Positions 17,853 to 27,407 of a DNA stretch of 64,000 nt are shown here, piece by piece; position 1 is the stretch's first letter; every line of letters starts with the position of its first letter. The stretch is from Pseudoalteromonas sp. P1-9 (GTDB taxonomy: Bacteria > Pseudomonadota > Gammaproteobacteria > Enterobacterales > Alteromonadaceae), in NCBI RefSeq assembly GCF_001399975.1, contig NZ_LKBD01000005.1, positions 62,001-126,000 on the forward strand, read 5' to 3'. The position numbers and the translations under genes are program-made. The notes under the pieces are model-generated. The model searched no databases and was not told where the DNA came from. It worked only from the letters and a program-made list of their open reading frames with translations.

Positions 17853-20800
17853 ATGCTAAAAAACCTACCGATTGTTCTTAAGCTCTTTCTTATTTTGCTT
17901 ATACCAAGTGTGCTTAGCGGGTTTTTAATTTACCAGTTAAACAAAAGCAGTGAAGTACAAGTTGCGGCGCAAACTCACATAAATGAGGTCATTGAGTTAA
18001 CCCAATTACTTAACAATGTGGCGCATAACTTTGCAGTAGAGCGTGGGTTAAGCGCTGGGTACTTGGGCTCCGGTGGCACTCAAGGTAAACAAGCATTGCA
18101 GTCGCAACGTAAAAATGCCGATAGTGCAGCAGATGCACTCTTATTGAATATCGATAAAATACAATCCTTATCACTGAACAAGCACTCCTTGGATGTGTTG
18201 CAGCAACTACAACAGCTGTTTTCTAAACGTACCGAAATAAGAACTAATGTGGATGCACTTTCACCTGACTCTGGCTTTTTTGATTTTTACTCAACGATTA
18301 ATGCACATGCAATTACGCTCACTGAAAAGCTATCGGTTTATATTACTGACCCAGAGCTGTCAGCTAAATTTAAATCGTCAATTCAGTTAATTTGGCTAAA
18401 AGAGCATTTAGGACAAGTGCGTGGCGCCTTAAATGGGGTATTTGCAAAAGGTGATTACACGCCGCAGCGCGCACAGGCAGTAAGTCGCTTTATAGCCGAA
18501 ATACGAAAGCGTGAAAAGCAATTTACCCATTATTCCAATAACAAGTATTTGCAGCGTTTTGAGGCGCTAAAAACTGACCCTCAAGTGATAAACGTAAAAG
18601 CAATGACTGCCATATTTATCAATAATGTTGCAATTAGGAACGATAAAAAATCTTTATTGCTGCTACTTAGTCAAGACGCTTTGAGCGCGCAATCGATGGA
18701 TGATTTGAATGCTATTGTATTGAATATGAAGCCGTATCTATCCGCGGACGTGTATTCGGCGCTTCGAAATGATGTGAGCGACATAAAGGCTGAGCGTAAC
18801 ATTACAGGTAAACAAAAAAGCGCCATTGGTAAGCGACTTGCTACTGCCGTTATATTGCCACATGTTGATGCAAAAACCTGGTTTGTTAGAGCTACGGACG
18901 AAATAAAATTGGTTAATGAGCTTATTAAGTCGTTGGCAACTGAAATAGCAAATAGCGCAAAACAAAATTTAAATAGCACAGAGCAGACATTACAAAATGC
19001 GTTTTATACAGCGCTTGCATTTTTACTGGTCAGTTTGATTATTGGTTTTGTGATTGCGAACTCATTTAAAAAAGCGCTGAACATAATTCAACAAACCATT
19101 CAGCAAATACAACAAGACAACGATTACAGTTTACGAATTGCGATTAATCAGCGAGACGAAATTGGTAATACCGCTAAAAATGTTAATGCGTTACTTGAAA
19201 ATTTGAGCAATGCTTTTAGTGAGATAGGCGATATGAGTAATGCCTTGGCTAATGGCCGATACAACCAAATTAATTACAGTGGCAAATACAACGGCGACTT
19301 GGCAAAAGTGGTGTCGCAAATTGAAACAGCAAGCAAACAGGTAGGTATAGGTGTTGGGGAAATACGAAAAGTGATGTCGGCGGTAAAACAGGGCGACTTT
19401 TCAAATTCCATTAGCGAGAATTTACAAGGGCAGCTAGGGCAACTAAAAGACGATGTAAATAGCACGGTTAATACCTGCAATCGGTCGTTTAGTGCAATAT
19501 CAAACGTTGTTAACGATTTAGCGTGTGGCAATCTAAGCAATCAATATACTCATCAACTACAAGGGGAGTTTGCGGTTTTACTGGATTCGGCTATCAACTG
19601 TCGCGATACGCTACAGCAAATTATTGAAAAAGATATCCAACAGCTGGTGGATTGTGCAACTTTAGGCGAGTTAGACGTCTCTATTAATGAGAAAAATAAA
19701 CAAGGCGGTTTCTTAACCCTCACGCAAAGCATTAATAAATTACAACAGATTAACCGCAATGTGATAGATGAAGTCGATAATGTTTTTGCAAATTTGTCTC
19801 AGGGCAATTTGGCAGTAACAATAGACGGGGAATACGAAGGTGCGTACGCACGCTTACAACTTAATGCCAATAAAACCATTTCTACACTTAATCACATCAT
19901 TGAGAATGAAATTACTGAAATAGTGCAAAGTTGTTTATCGGGCGAATTGACCACGCGTATTAATACTGAAGATAAATCAGGATTTTTCTTGTCGTTGAGT
20001 GAATCGTTAAACAACTTAGTAGCGCTTAATCAAAATGTTATCAGTGAGCTCAACTCGGTTGCGAATGCGCTAGCGAATGGCAATCTACATATACATGTAA
20101 ATGGTGATTATACCGGTGAATTCAACACCCTAAAAACGAATATAAATAAATCACTTGAGCAGCTAAGCCAAGTTATTGAAGTAGAAGTTCAAGATGTTAT
20201 CGGTGCGTTACAAGTAGGTAATCTAGATAAACGCATTGATAGCGCCAATAAACAAGGTTGCTTTTTACAGCTGAGTGATGGCGTAAATGAAATCATATCG
20301 GTTGTTAGTCGAGTACTGAACGACTTAGGCCAACTATTTGAAAGTTTGGTTGCAGGAGATCTAAGGGCGAGTGTTACAACACACTATGATGGTCAATTTA
20401 AACGTTTGAAAGATAATGCGAATACCTCAGTTGGTAAGTTGAACTCGCTGTTATCAAATTTACTTAATCTAGCGCAGTCTGTGTCAAATAGTGTTCATGA
20501 AATTGCGCATGCAAATGAAGATTTGAGACGCCGCACAGAATCCCAAGCAAGCGCGGTAGAAGAAACGAGTGTGAGCGTACAACGAGTACATGAGTCAGCA
20601 AAAGTAGCGCAATCTAACTTACTGGATACTGAGAAACTTATGCTAACGATGCAAACTAGTGCGCAAAACGGGCAGGTTATTGCGCTTGAGGCGAAAGAAA
20701 CGATGCAACAAGTGAGCGCATCAAGCGATCGTATTAAAAACATTATTGGCGTTATTGATGAAATTGCGTTTCAAACTAACTTACTCGCATTGAATGCCGC

Positions 20801-21209
20801 TGTAGAAGCTGCACGAGCAGGCGAGCACGGTCGCGGTTTTAGTGTGGTAGCGAGCGAAGTAAGGAGCCTCGCACAGCGCAGCGCCCAGTCAGCAAACGAA
20901 ATAAAGTCTTTAATCACATCGAGTGTTGAGCAAGTGTCACATGGTAACCTACATGTTGAACAATCAAGTGAAGCGCTTGTTGGTATCGCAAATTCTATTA
21001 ACAATGCTAACGAAAAAATGGAAGAGATTGCCGAGGCAAATAAACGACAAACAGCAAGCTTTAACGAAATAAATATTGCTGTCACGAATATTGAAGAAAG
21101 TACGCAGCAAAACGCCGCAATGGTGGAACAAATTGCCAGCTCTGCAGCCGTGCTGAATGAAGAAACCAAACGTATGGTTGATGAAGTGAACTTCTTTAAA
21201 ATTGGATAG
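17853..21209 (+). CDS. Methyl-accepting chemotaxis protein with NIT sensor and about ten HAMP modules
   Basis: Chemoreceptor of 1118 residues from the ATG at 17853, chosen for the GGGAGG seven bases before it. TM helix 1 (about 10-27) is followed by a periplasmic NIT (nitrate/nitrite-sensing type) domain, recognised by [21 protein letters not shown] helix 2 (about 382-402) leads into an unusually long run of about ten HAMP-like modules with repeated (A/G)xGxL and GEF/GGF signatures, then the signalling hairpin [29 protein letters not shown]. No C-terminal receptor pentapeptide. It should control CheA activity; the nitrate ligand is inferred from the family. Normal receptors have one HAMP and ~550 residues. 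Confidence 0.92.
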   Translation: MLKNLPIVLKLFLILLIPSVLSGFLIYQLNKSSEVQVAAQTHINEVIELTQLLNNVAHNFAVERGLSAGYLGSGGTQGKQALQSQRKNADSAADALLLNIDKIQSLSLNKHSLDVLQQLQQLFSKRTEIRTNVDALSPDSGFFDFYSTINAHAITLTEKLSVYITDPELSAKFKSSIQLIWLKEHLGQVRGALNGVFAKGDYTPQRAQAVSRFIAEIRKREKQFTHYSNNKYLQRFEALKTDPQVINVKAMTAIFINNVAIRNDKKSLLLLLSQDALSAQSMDDLNAIVLNMKPYLSADVYSALRNDVSDIKAERNITGKQKSAIGKRLATAVILPHVDAKTWFVRATDEIKLVNELIKSLATEIANSAKQNLNSTEQTLQNAFYTALAFLLVSLIIGFVIANSFKKALNIIQQTIQQIQQDNDYSLRIAINQRDEIGNTAKNVNALLENLSNAFSEIGDMSNALANGRYNQINYSGKYNGDLAKVVSQIETASKQVGIGVGEIRKVMSAVKQGDFSNSISENLQGQLGQLKDDVNSTVNTCNRSFSAISNVVNDLACGNLSNQYTHQLQGEFAVLLDSAINCRDTLQQIIEKDIQQLVDCATLGELDVSINEKNKQGGFLTLTQSINKLQQINRNVIDEVDNVFANLSQGNLAVTIDGEYEGAYARLQLNANKTISTLNHIIENEITEIVQSCLSGELTTRINTEDKSGFFLSLSESLNNLVALNQNVISELNSVANALANGNLHIHVNGDYTGEFNTLKTNINKSLEQLSQVIEVEVQDVIGALQVGNLDKRIDSANKQGCFLQLSDGVNEIISVVSRVLNDLGQLFESLVAGDLRASVTTHYDGQFKRLKDNANTSVGKLNSLLSNLLNLAQSVSNSVHEIAHANEDLRRRTESQASAVEETSVSVQRVHESAKVAQSNLLDTEKLMLTMQTSAQNGQVIALEAKETMQQVSASSDRIKNIIGVIDEIAFQTNLLALNAAVEAARAGEHGRGFSVVASEVRSLAQRSAQSANEIKSLITSSVEQVSHGNLHVEQSSEALVGIANSINNANEKMEEIAEANKRQTASFNEINIAVTNIEESTQQNAAMVEQIASSAAVLNEETKRMVDEVNFFKIG

Positions 21210-21276
21210 CAACATAGTTTGCTATCCATTGAATGTGTTAGCTAAGCGTGATTAGAAAATGCAGTTTGTAAGTGAC

Positions 21277-21669
21277 TTATTTAATAAAGTAACCGATTGC
21301 TTGCCACTTTCCATCAATCAGTGTCATAGACAAAGTTTCAATACTTTCACGTTTATTTTCATATTGCGTACTAAATTGCATTACTTGATACGTGCCATCC
21401 GGCATGCCTGGCAGACTCGTATGACGGGTACTATCAAGCGGACTTCGTTGTATTACTTTACCTAATGGCGTGCGTACTTGTTCAAGAGCAAGTTGCCACT
21501 GTGCTTCACTTACTTGATTTTTAAAGCGGTCACTGGTGTCTTGCCAAGATGCTTGGTAATTGCCGCTATCAATCAGTTCAAGCCAATTGTTTGCACTTTG
21601 TTCATAGGCTTTATCGTTAGCAACGGCACTGAATGCGATAAAACAAAGAAGGATAAATAATCGTTTCAT
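21277..21669 (-). CDS. DUF4019 domain protein, secreted
   Basis: Protein of 130 residues from the ATG at 21669, which gives a clean signal peptide (MKRLFILLCFIAFSAVAND). The frame is open 11 codons further upstream, but that extension would bury the signal. The body matches DUF4019: NNWLELIDSGNYQASWQDTS at the start and TLIDGKWQAIGYFIK at the end. The domain has a small alpha+beta fold of unknown role and probably acts in the periplasm. It is monocistronic and convergent with the chemoreceptor gene. Confidence 0.85.
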   Translation of the reverse strand: MKRLFILLCFIAFSAVANDKAYEQSANNWLELIDSGNYQASWQDTSDRFKNQVSEAQWQLALEQVRTPLGKVIQRSPLDSTRHTSLPGMPDGTYQVMQFSTQYENKRESIETLSMTLIDGKWQAIGYFIK

Positions 21670-21859
21670 TGTGAAATACCTTTTTCTTAAAACTGTCATC
21701 ACGTTATCAAAATATTGACATAATAAGTAGTGTCACCGCAGTATTTAAACCAAATACGAGTATTAAGTTTGATACGCTAATTGCAAGAATCGCAATGGTT
21801 CATTTTTGTGAGTTATTTGAGGTAAAACACCAAATAAGCGACGATTCACCTTTTGATAG

Positions 21860-22687
21860 TTAGCGTTGGTTTTTGTATTTTAACTTTGCTTTTGCGCCCT
21901 TTTTATAAAGGTAGGGACGCAGGGCACGTCGCAATTTGGGAAATAGATAGGCAAGGGTGGTTAGCTTGCCGCTAAACCATGGCATAGCGCTTTCTTCATT
22001 GTCGTTTATCGATAATGCGATAATCTCATTTGCAACCTCCAATGCGCTGCTCATTGGCTGTGAATATACAATGTCTTCAACGTGATCGATCTCATCCATT
22101 ATAAAGCCAGTATCAATTGGACCTGGTGATACTACCGCCACTTTAACCTGGTGAGGCTTAAGTTCATCGTGAAGTGCATAACTAAATGCCCTTAGTGCAG
22201 CTTTTGTTGCTGAATAAACCGCGGCACCTTGTAATGGCGCGCGTCCCGCTAACGAACCTACCATAATTACAGCACCACTATTTGATTGTTTAAGCTGATT
22301 TAAACAAAGGTGGGTAAGTGTCAGCGGCGCATTCAAATTTACATTTACCATATTTGAAACCTGAGCTGGCGCTAGTTTTTCAAAGTCGCCACGATGGTGT
22401 AGCCCCGCGTTATTTACAAGTACATCAATTGCGCCAAAGGTGTCGACTACGTTAGTTACTAAGGTTTCAAGGCTTTGTATCTCGCCAATATCACAGGGAA
22501 ATACTGCGGCATGACCGTATTGATTGATTTCAGCTGCAAGTGCTTCAAGTGGCGCTTTGTTTCTAGCGACCAGCGCAACGTTAGCGCCAAGTTTGGCAAA
22601 TTGCTTTGCAGTTTCAGCGCCAACACCTTTCGAAGCACCTGTTATTAAAACGGTTTTATTTTTATAGTTATTCATTTCGTCAGCCAT
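21860..22687 (-). CDS. Short-chain dehydrogenase/reductase (SDR)
   Basis: Protein of 275 residues of classical SDR type: cofactor loop TGASKGVG (about 16-23), NNAG (about 92-95), catalytic Ser in VGSLAG and YSATK (Tyr and Lys), and PGPIDTGF after the active site. The basic residue after the first glycine loop (ARN) suggests NADP(H). The C terminus has a basic, hydrophobic tail (PKLRRALRPYLYKKGAKAK) that may associate with membrane. The substrate is unknown. Start at 22687; an ATG four codons later is also possible. It is divergent from the DUF2339 gene with only 45 bases between them. Confidence 0.88.
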   Translation of the reverse strand: MADEMNNYKNKTVLITGASKGVGAETAKQFAKLGANVALVARNKAPLEALAAEINQYGHAAVFPCDIGEIQSLETLVTNVVDTFGAIDVLVNNAGLHHRGDFEKLAPAQVSNMVNVNLNAPLTLTHLCLNQLKQSNSGAVIMVGSLAGRAPLQGAAVYSATKAALRAFSYALHDELKPHQVKVAVVSPGPIDTGFIMDEIDHVEDIVYSQPMSSALEVANEIIALSINDNEESAMPWFSGKLTTLAYLFPKLRRALRPYLYKKGAKAKLKYKNQR

Positions 22688-22732
22688 TCAAGGTACATTA
22701 GTGCAAGATTGTTTTAATTTATCGTAAAAAGT

Positions 22733-25420
22733 ATGGAAACTCTATTAGGACTTTTTGCGCTGGTGTTTGCTGTGTTTATGTTAGGCGGGTTAATCGTTGC
22801 CTGGTACAGCTTTTTAAAATTACGCAGCGCAGACGCAAAAATAAAGGAATTAACGCTCGCAGTATTACATTTAAAATCGCTCGTTAAAAAGTTGAGCGAA
22901 AATAATACGCTACACGCAACATCTGTAAAGTCATCGCAAGAATCTGTTGTCGAACAAAGCGCAGAAAGTAGCACCCAAGCTGCCGACGATTCACAACCGC
23001 AAACACCACATGTGGATAGCATAAGCAATGTGAGCGTAGCGCTGGCAACTCACCAAGAGCAAGCAGAAACCTCGTTAAACGAAAAACCAAGACCTAAACC
23101 ATTAGAGACTGTAAGCTTAGCGCAGCGATTAGAGCAATTTTTAGCAAATAATGGTTTGCTTTGGATTGGTGCTGGTATTTTAGCGCTCGGTGGTATTTTT
23201 CTCGCCAAGTACTCAATTGAATCGGGACTTATCTCAATTACGCTGCGCTTAATTTTGGGTGGCGTGTTTGCTTTGGCATTAGTAATATTGGCGGAATATT
23301 TGTATCGCAAACACGGTGCCAGCAATCATGTTACGAATACTAGTGCAGCGCTTGCCAGTGGGGGCATTATTACTGGGTTTGCATTGGTACTTGCCACCTT
23401 TAGTTATTATCATTTTATCTCCCCTGTTGTTGCCTTTGCTGCACTTGCAGCAATTTCTTTAATCGCCACAGCGCTCGCATTACGGTTTGGCCCATTGCTT
23501 GCGGTGATAGGTATTATTGGCGCATATACAGTGCCGGCTTTGGTTAACACTGGTAGCAACAATGTGTTTGCCTTATTAATGTACGTTAACGTTGTATCAA
23601 TAGCAGCCATTTGGGTTGCCAATAAAGTCAAACGAGAGTGGCTGTGGTGGCAAAGTTTTGTCGGTCATTTTGTATGGCTTACCATTAGTGTTGCGATTGC
23701 AGATAAAAGCGATATTTGGGTAATTGCAGCGACGATGGCAATTGCATTTTACCTGTATGTATTATCCAGTGTGCTAGGTTGGCGCTTAACTAATAAAAAC
23801 TTAACGCCATTAGCAACAAAAGTACTATTAATGCCGCGCAAAGAGCAATTAGCCTTAGTGCTTAACATACTACTGCTAGTACTGTTTTATAGTTTGCACG
23901 GCTTTAGTAGCAGTTTATTGATTGTAAGTGTGTTATTAAGTGCACTTTGCATGTATTTGCCACTAAGGCACAGTGCATTTGATTCTTGGCCGTTTGTATC
24001 GTTAATCTTCAGTTGTTTTGCGATAGTAAGCTATCCTATCGTGCATCAGCTTGATGACCCTATGCTGGTTTTTAGCAGTGTATTTTTATATGCGCAATTG
24101 GTGGGTGTCGCGTATTTTGTGTATAGCGTGGCAATGCAAAAATTATTTATAAAGCGTGCCAGTTTTAGTTTATTGTTAGGCATTGCGCCTTTGTTTGTGT
24201 TTGCCGTGTCGTACATAGTAACGCCGCAAACAGTTGAAACAACCTTATATCCACTTTGGACGGTATATCTGATGGTGATGGCGGGCTATGCGCTATGGCA
24301 AATAACCAAAGCGCATCATGCGCTAGCAACAATCACGTTTTGGCTTACTGCGAACAGTTTTTTAGCGTTAGTGTTTACCATGTGGTTGAATGCTAGTACG
24401 TTATCATTGGCAATTTGTGCACAACTCTTGTTAATCGCTTATGGGCAACAACGTTTTAAAGTTGAGTTGCCGTTGTGGCTGAGTAAATTAGCGCTGTCAT
24501 TAGTGCTTATGCGTATCACTCTCGCTCCTTGGACTCAGCAATACAGTAACGAACTCGTGTTTGGCGTGCATTGGAGTTTAGTAGTATTGCCCATGATGTT
24601 TGCCATGGTTTTTTATGCTTATCGGTTACATTTCAACTCTGAACTTAAAAAGTGGTATGAAGGTGCATTACTGCATTTAATAGCGTTATTTGTAACGACC
24701 GAAACCAGCTATTTCTTGGTCGGTCATTATCCTGATTTTAGTAACTTAAATTTCGCAGAACTTTGCGTTTTATCCATGAACTGGTTGATATTAGCAGTGG
24801 TCTATTGGTGGCGATTCAAAATTAGTTCGCGCTCTTTATACTTGTATGCTGGTTGTGCAATGGCTGCGGCAAGTGGTTTGTGTCATTTAACTTTGAACAC
24901 GCAGTATAATCCGTTCTTAGAAGCTATTTTGATTGGTGATATCTTCTTGTTTAATTGGTTGTTAGTGATGTGGGCTGTGCCTGCGGTAATAATTGGTTTT
25001 GTGTATTACTTTGATATTGTGCCAAAGCAGTTAAAACTAAATGAAAACAAAGTGCTGTTGCTAATAGCTGCAGGGTTTAGCTTTTTATTTATTAACGGCG
25101 TTGTGCGCAGTTATTTTCAAACCGAACAAATACGGCTTTCATTACCAACGAGTCAAGCTGAGATTTACAGTTATTCGGTTGTGTGGTTAATTATCGCGGC
25201 AGGATTTATTTTGTTCGGGCAGCATATTGCCAAGTCTGTGGTTTATCAAGCGGGGTTTGCAATTTTACTTGTGGTTATTTTAAAAGCCTTTCTATTTGAT
25301 ATGGCGCATTTAGATGGACTGTATCGTGCAATTTCGTTTATTGGTTTAGGTTTGTCGTTAGTTGCGTTAGGCTGGCTATTTACACGATTTAAATTAGTGT
25401 CTGAAGAGGCGCCTCAATGA
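22733..25420 (+). CDS. DUF2339 family polytopic membrane protein
   Basis: Protein of 895 residues. One N-terminal helix (about 5-27), a coiled-coil and polar linker to ~residue 120, then more than twenty hydrophobic segments to the C terminus. The opening of the membrane part (FLANNGLLWIGAGILALGGIFLAKYSIE) and NTGSNNVFALLMYV agree with DUF2339, a very large membrane family of unknown function. The next gene overlaps by four bases (ATGA), so the two proteins are translated together and may form a complex. The sequence shows no enzymatic motif. Confidence 0.88.
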   Translation: METLLGLFALVFAVFMLGGLIVAWYSFLKLRSADAKIKELTLAVLHLKSLVKKLSENNTLHATSVKSSQESVVEQSAESSTQAADDSQPQTPHVDSISNVSVALATHQEQAETSLNEKPRPKPLETVSLAQRLEQFLANNGLLWIGAGILALGGIFLAKYSIESGLISITLRLILGGVFALALVILAEYLYRKHGASNHVTNTSAALASGGIITGFALVLATFSYYHFISPVVAFAALAAISLIATALALRFGPLLAVIGIIGAYTVPALVNTGSNNVFALLMYVNVVSIAAIWVANKVKREWLWWQSFVGHFVWLTISVAIADKSDIWVIAATMAIAFYLYVLSSVLGWRLTNKNLTPLATKVLLMPRKEQLALVLNILLLVLFYSLHGFSSSLLIVSVLLSALCMYLPLRHSAFDSWPFVSLIFSCFAIVSYPIVHQLDDPMLVFSSVFLYAQLVGVAYFVYSVAMQKLFIKRASFSLLLGIAPLFVFAVSYIVTPQTVETTLYPLWTVYLMVMAGYALWQITKAHHALATITFWLTANSFLALVFTMWLNASTLSLAICAQLLLIAYGQQRFKVELPLWLSKLALSLVLMRITLAPWTQQYSNELVFGVHWSLVVLPMMFAMVFYAYRLHFNSELKKWYEGALLHLIALFVTTETSYFLVGHYPDFSNLNFAELCVLSMNWLILAVVYWWRFKISSRSLYLYAGCAMAAASGLCHLTLNTQYNPFLEAILIGDIFLFNWLLVMWAVPAVIIGFVYYFDIVPKQLKLNENKVLLLIAAGFSFLFINGVVRSYFQTEQIRLSLPTSQAEIYSYSVVWLIIAAGFILFGQHIAKSVVYQAGFAILLVVILKAFLFDMAHLDGLYRAISFIGLGLSLVALGWLFTRFKLVSEEAPQ

Positions 25421-25758
25421 TTGTATTGATCATAATTTGCTTTTTTATGTGGCTTTTTATGCTTTGGCTTACGTATTCAAAACGACTCAATAGCGTTGAG
25501 CATTTAATTGAGCATCAAGATAGCAAGCTGATTGTGCGCGATACGCCGATTGCACGGCTTATTAAAGGCCTTGCCGTTACGGTGTCGGTTGATGAAATTC
25601 GTGCAATTGAAGCGACCAATACACATGTATTTTTGCGTACAGCAAAAAGTTCGGTCGATATTTTTATCAATCACCGTTTTATAAATCAAGTGCTTGATCA
25701 TTTACGCAAGGAGCTGAGCGAAATAGAAATAAAAGACCGTCGACCGATAGGCACGTAA
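25417..25758 (+). CDS. Small membrane-anchored protein partnered with the DUF2339 protein
   Basis: Protein of 113 residues: a single N-terminal helix (IVLIIICFFMWLFMLWLTY), then a soluble domain of about 85 residues rich in beta-forming and charged residues (VDEIRAIEATNTHVFLRT). It overlaps the stop of the DUF2339 gene by four bases (ATGA), a sign of translational coupling. I do not recognise its family. It probably faces the cytoplasm or periplasm as an accessory subunit. A weak imperfect hairpin (25789-25815) lies after the stop. Confidence 0.7.
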   Translation: MIVLIIICFFMWLFMLWLTYSKRLNSVEHLIEHQDSKLIVRDTPIARLIKGLAVTVSVDEIRAIEATNTHVFLRTAKSSVDIFINHRFINQVLDHLRKELSEIEIKDRRPIGT

Positions 25759-25860
25759 TATTTTGTTAGCGTGTTGATTGTTAAGAGGACTGGCGGCGCT
25801 TAAAGCGCTACCAGTTTACAATTGATTTCAAGATTAGGTACTCGGTCAGCTTAGTAAAAG

Positions 25861-26136
25861 TTATTCGTTCATCGCGCTTTTTAATTTTGAGCCTGCTTTA
25901 AACGCAACTTTGTTTTGTCCGGCTATGGTGATCTCCTCTCCTGTTTGTGGGTTACGCCCTTGCTTTTCTGGATGATAACTCAATGAAAAACTGCCAAACC
26001 CCGGTAACTGTACTAAGTCACCTTCTGATAATGATTGTGTGATTGTAGTCACCAAACTATCAACAACACGTTTAGCGGTGGTTTTTGACATGTCGTTGTT
26101 TTTTGCGATGTGTTCAACAAGTTGGGATTTATTCAT
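25861..26136 (-). CDS. HU family DNA-binding protein
   Basis: Histone-like protein of 91 residues from the ATG at 26136 (AAGGG eight bases upstream). MNKSQLVEHIAKNNDMSKTTAKR, LPGFGSFSL, GRNPQTGEEITI and the conserved proline in the DNA-clamping arm identify HU; the arm is complete. HU dimers bend DNA and shape the nucleoid. The frame extends eight codons upstream, but the family start and ribosome-binding site favour 26136. HU and IHF subunits are similar; GRNPQTG and lack of IHF-specific residues favour HU. Which paralogue (alpha or beta type) cannot be told here. Confidence 0.92.
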   Translation of the reverse strand: MNKSQLVEHIAKNNDMSKTTAKRVVDSLVTTITQSLSEGDLVQLPGFGSFSLSYHPEKQGRNPQTGEEITIAGQNKVAFKAGSKLKSAMNE

Positions 26137-26299
26137 AATAGCGCCCTTAAAAAGCGGCAAAGGCTAACGATGTCTTATGCTTGAGTCAAGTATTTAGGGC
26201 CTTTTACGCTGTATTGGAAAAATTAACAGTTTTTGATCCAATTTATTATCTAAAGCGTAATTAATACTAAATTCCTATTCTTTGATATCGGAGGCGCTT

Positions 26300-26473
26300 A
26301 TGGAACTGTTAGTTTCAGTTTTGGCATATCAAAAAGCACGTGATGAAGGGCGAAAAGATCCTGCAACGCAGGATTATGAGTGGGCAGAAGAAAACTTAAG
26401 TTACTTTGAAAGCCATAAATGCGAACTTGGGTTTTGCGATTCAAATGAGCAAAGGCATTCGCATTTCGATTAG
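26300..26473 (+). CDS. Small acidic protein (57 residues), unknown function
   Basis: Short ORF with a very strong ribosome-binding site (GGAGG five bases before the ATG at 26300). The product, beginning MELLVSVLAYQKARDEG, is acidic and helical, and its C terminus has Cys-x5-Cys and several histidines (CELGFCDSNEQRHSH), which could bind a metal. No signal peptide. It is divergent from HU with a 163-base shared promoter region. I do not recognise its family. Confidence 0.6.
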   Translation: MELLVSVLAYQKARDEGRKDPATQDYEWAEENLSYFESHKCELGFCDSNEQRHSHFD

Positions 26474-26557
26474 CGGACGTGTTACGCTCCAGTGCATTTG
26501 TCGTTATTTTATGCAATAGTTGTTTTCACGGCGTGACATCGTTTACGTAGTTAGGCA

Positions 26558-26591
26558 TATTTTACCGCTTAAAATCGTATTTTACCGTTTA
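26558..26591. promoter_or_regulatory. Direct repeat, 20-bp period, upstream of the efflux operon
   Basis: TATTTTACCGCTTA (26558-26571) and TATTTTACCGTTTA (26578-26591) differ at one base and are spaced exactly 20 bp, about two helical turns. They lie just upstream of a possible TTTTCA / TATGGT promoter (about 26604-26632) for the Yip1-like gene. Tandem sites of this kind are typical of response-regulator dimers. Confidence 0.45.
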
Positions 26592-26664
26592 TCACTTTTA
26601 GTTTTTCAAAGTGTTTCAGGTTGTTATGGTTTGTGTATCAAAACAACTAAAAACGAGTAAAACT

Positions 26665-27381
26665 ATGAAATCAGAAAATGCAATTAGCGCGATTGGCGAT
26701 ACATTTTTAGCCCCTACCAAGGCGTTTAACGGCCTAAAAGATGCAAAAGGTTGGTCATGGCTTGCGATGATATTATTATTTGTGTTTGGTATCTCGGCAC
26801 AAGTTATTTACTTTAACTCTGTTGACCAAGCATATTTTGTTGAACAACAAATTGCTACGATGGAACAAAGTGGCGACTACAACCCTGCAGAACTTGAACA
26901 AGCAGAAGCGATGACCGCACAGCAGTTTCCTATGATGTGGATTTTCTCTGCAGTCGGTGTGTTAATTGGCATTCCAACTATCTTCTGTATTTTTGCTTTG
27001 TACTACTATTTGATTGGGAAACAAGACCCAGAGTGTCATATGACATTTGGTGATTGGTTTGGATTCACCGCTTTTACAAGCTTACCAACAATTTTCGCAG
27101 CGATTGGCACTATGGCATTGGTGTTAACTGCCTCAAGTGGTGAAATTCCTGCAACAGTACTTACATTCTCTTCACTAAACCAACTTATTTTTGGCTTTGA
27201 TGCTAACCACGCATTTACGGGACTATTGGAGAGTATCAATATTTTCTCAATTTGGTCTCTGGCACTGACGTATATTGGTTTAAAGTCATGGACTAACTTT
27301 AACAACAACAAAGCAATGCTATTTGCATTACTACCAAGCATTTTAATTTATGGTATTTGGGCAATTATTGCAGCACTTTAA
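26665..27381 (+). CDS. Yip1-like membrane protein
   Basis: Protein of 238 residues from the ATG at 26665. An N-terminal cytosolic helix (AIGDTFLAPTKAFNGLKDAKGW) is typical of bacterial Yip1-domain proteins, followed by about five transmembrane helices. The function of this bacterial family is not established. It is the first gene of an operon with the adaptor, ATPase and permease; the gap to the adaptor gene is 26 bases, so it probably helps the same export system. The upstream GTG start at 26611 was rejected, since the region before 26665 has no sensible coding character. Confidence 0.8.
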   Translation: MKSENAISAIGDTFLAPTKAFNGLKDAKGWSWLAMILLFVFGISAQVIYFNSVDQAYFVEQQIATMEQSGDYNPAELEQAEAMTAQQFPMMWIFSAVGVLIGIPTIFCIFALYYYLIGKQDPECHMTFGDWFGFTAFTSLPTIFAAIGTMALVLTASSGEIPATVLTFSSLNQLIFGFDANHAFTGLLESINIFSIWSLALTYIGLKSWTNFNNNKAMLFALLPSILIYGIWAIIAAL

Positions 27382-27407
27382 GGTGCTGCTTCGCTTTGGG
27401 GTTGAAT

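Noticed and set aside
21204..21227. Hairpin over the stop of the NIT chemoreceptor gene
   Set aside because: Perfect 9-bp arms but no T run on either strand; may stabilise the mRNA end, not called a terminator.
20771..21229. 152-residue ORF antisense to the chemoreceptor signalling domain
   Set aside because: A shadow of the alanine-rich conserved signalling hairpin; a similar antisense ORF appears opposite the third chemoreceptor (56979-57317). No ribosome-binding site and odd composition.
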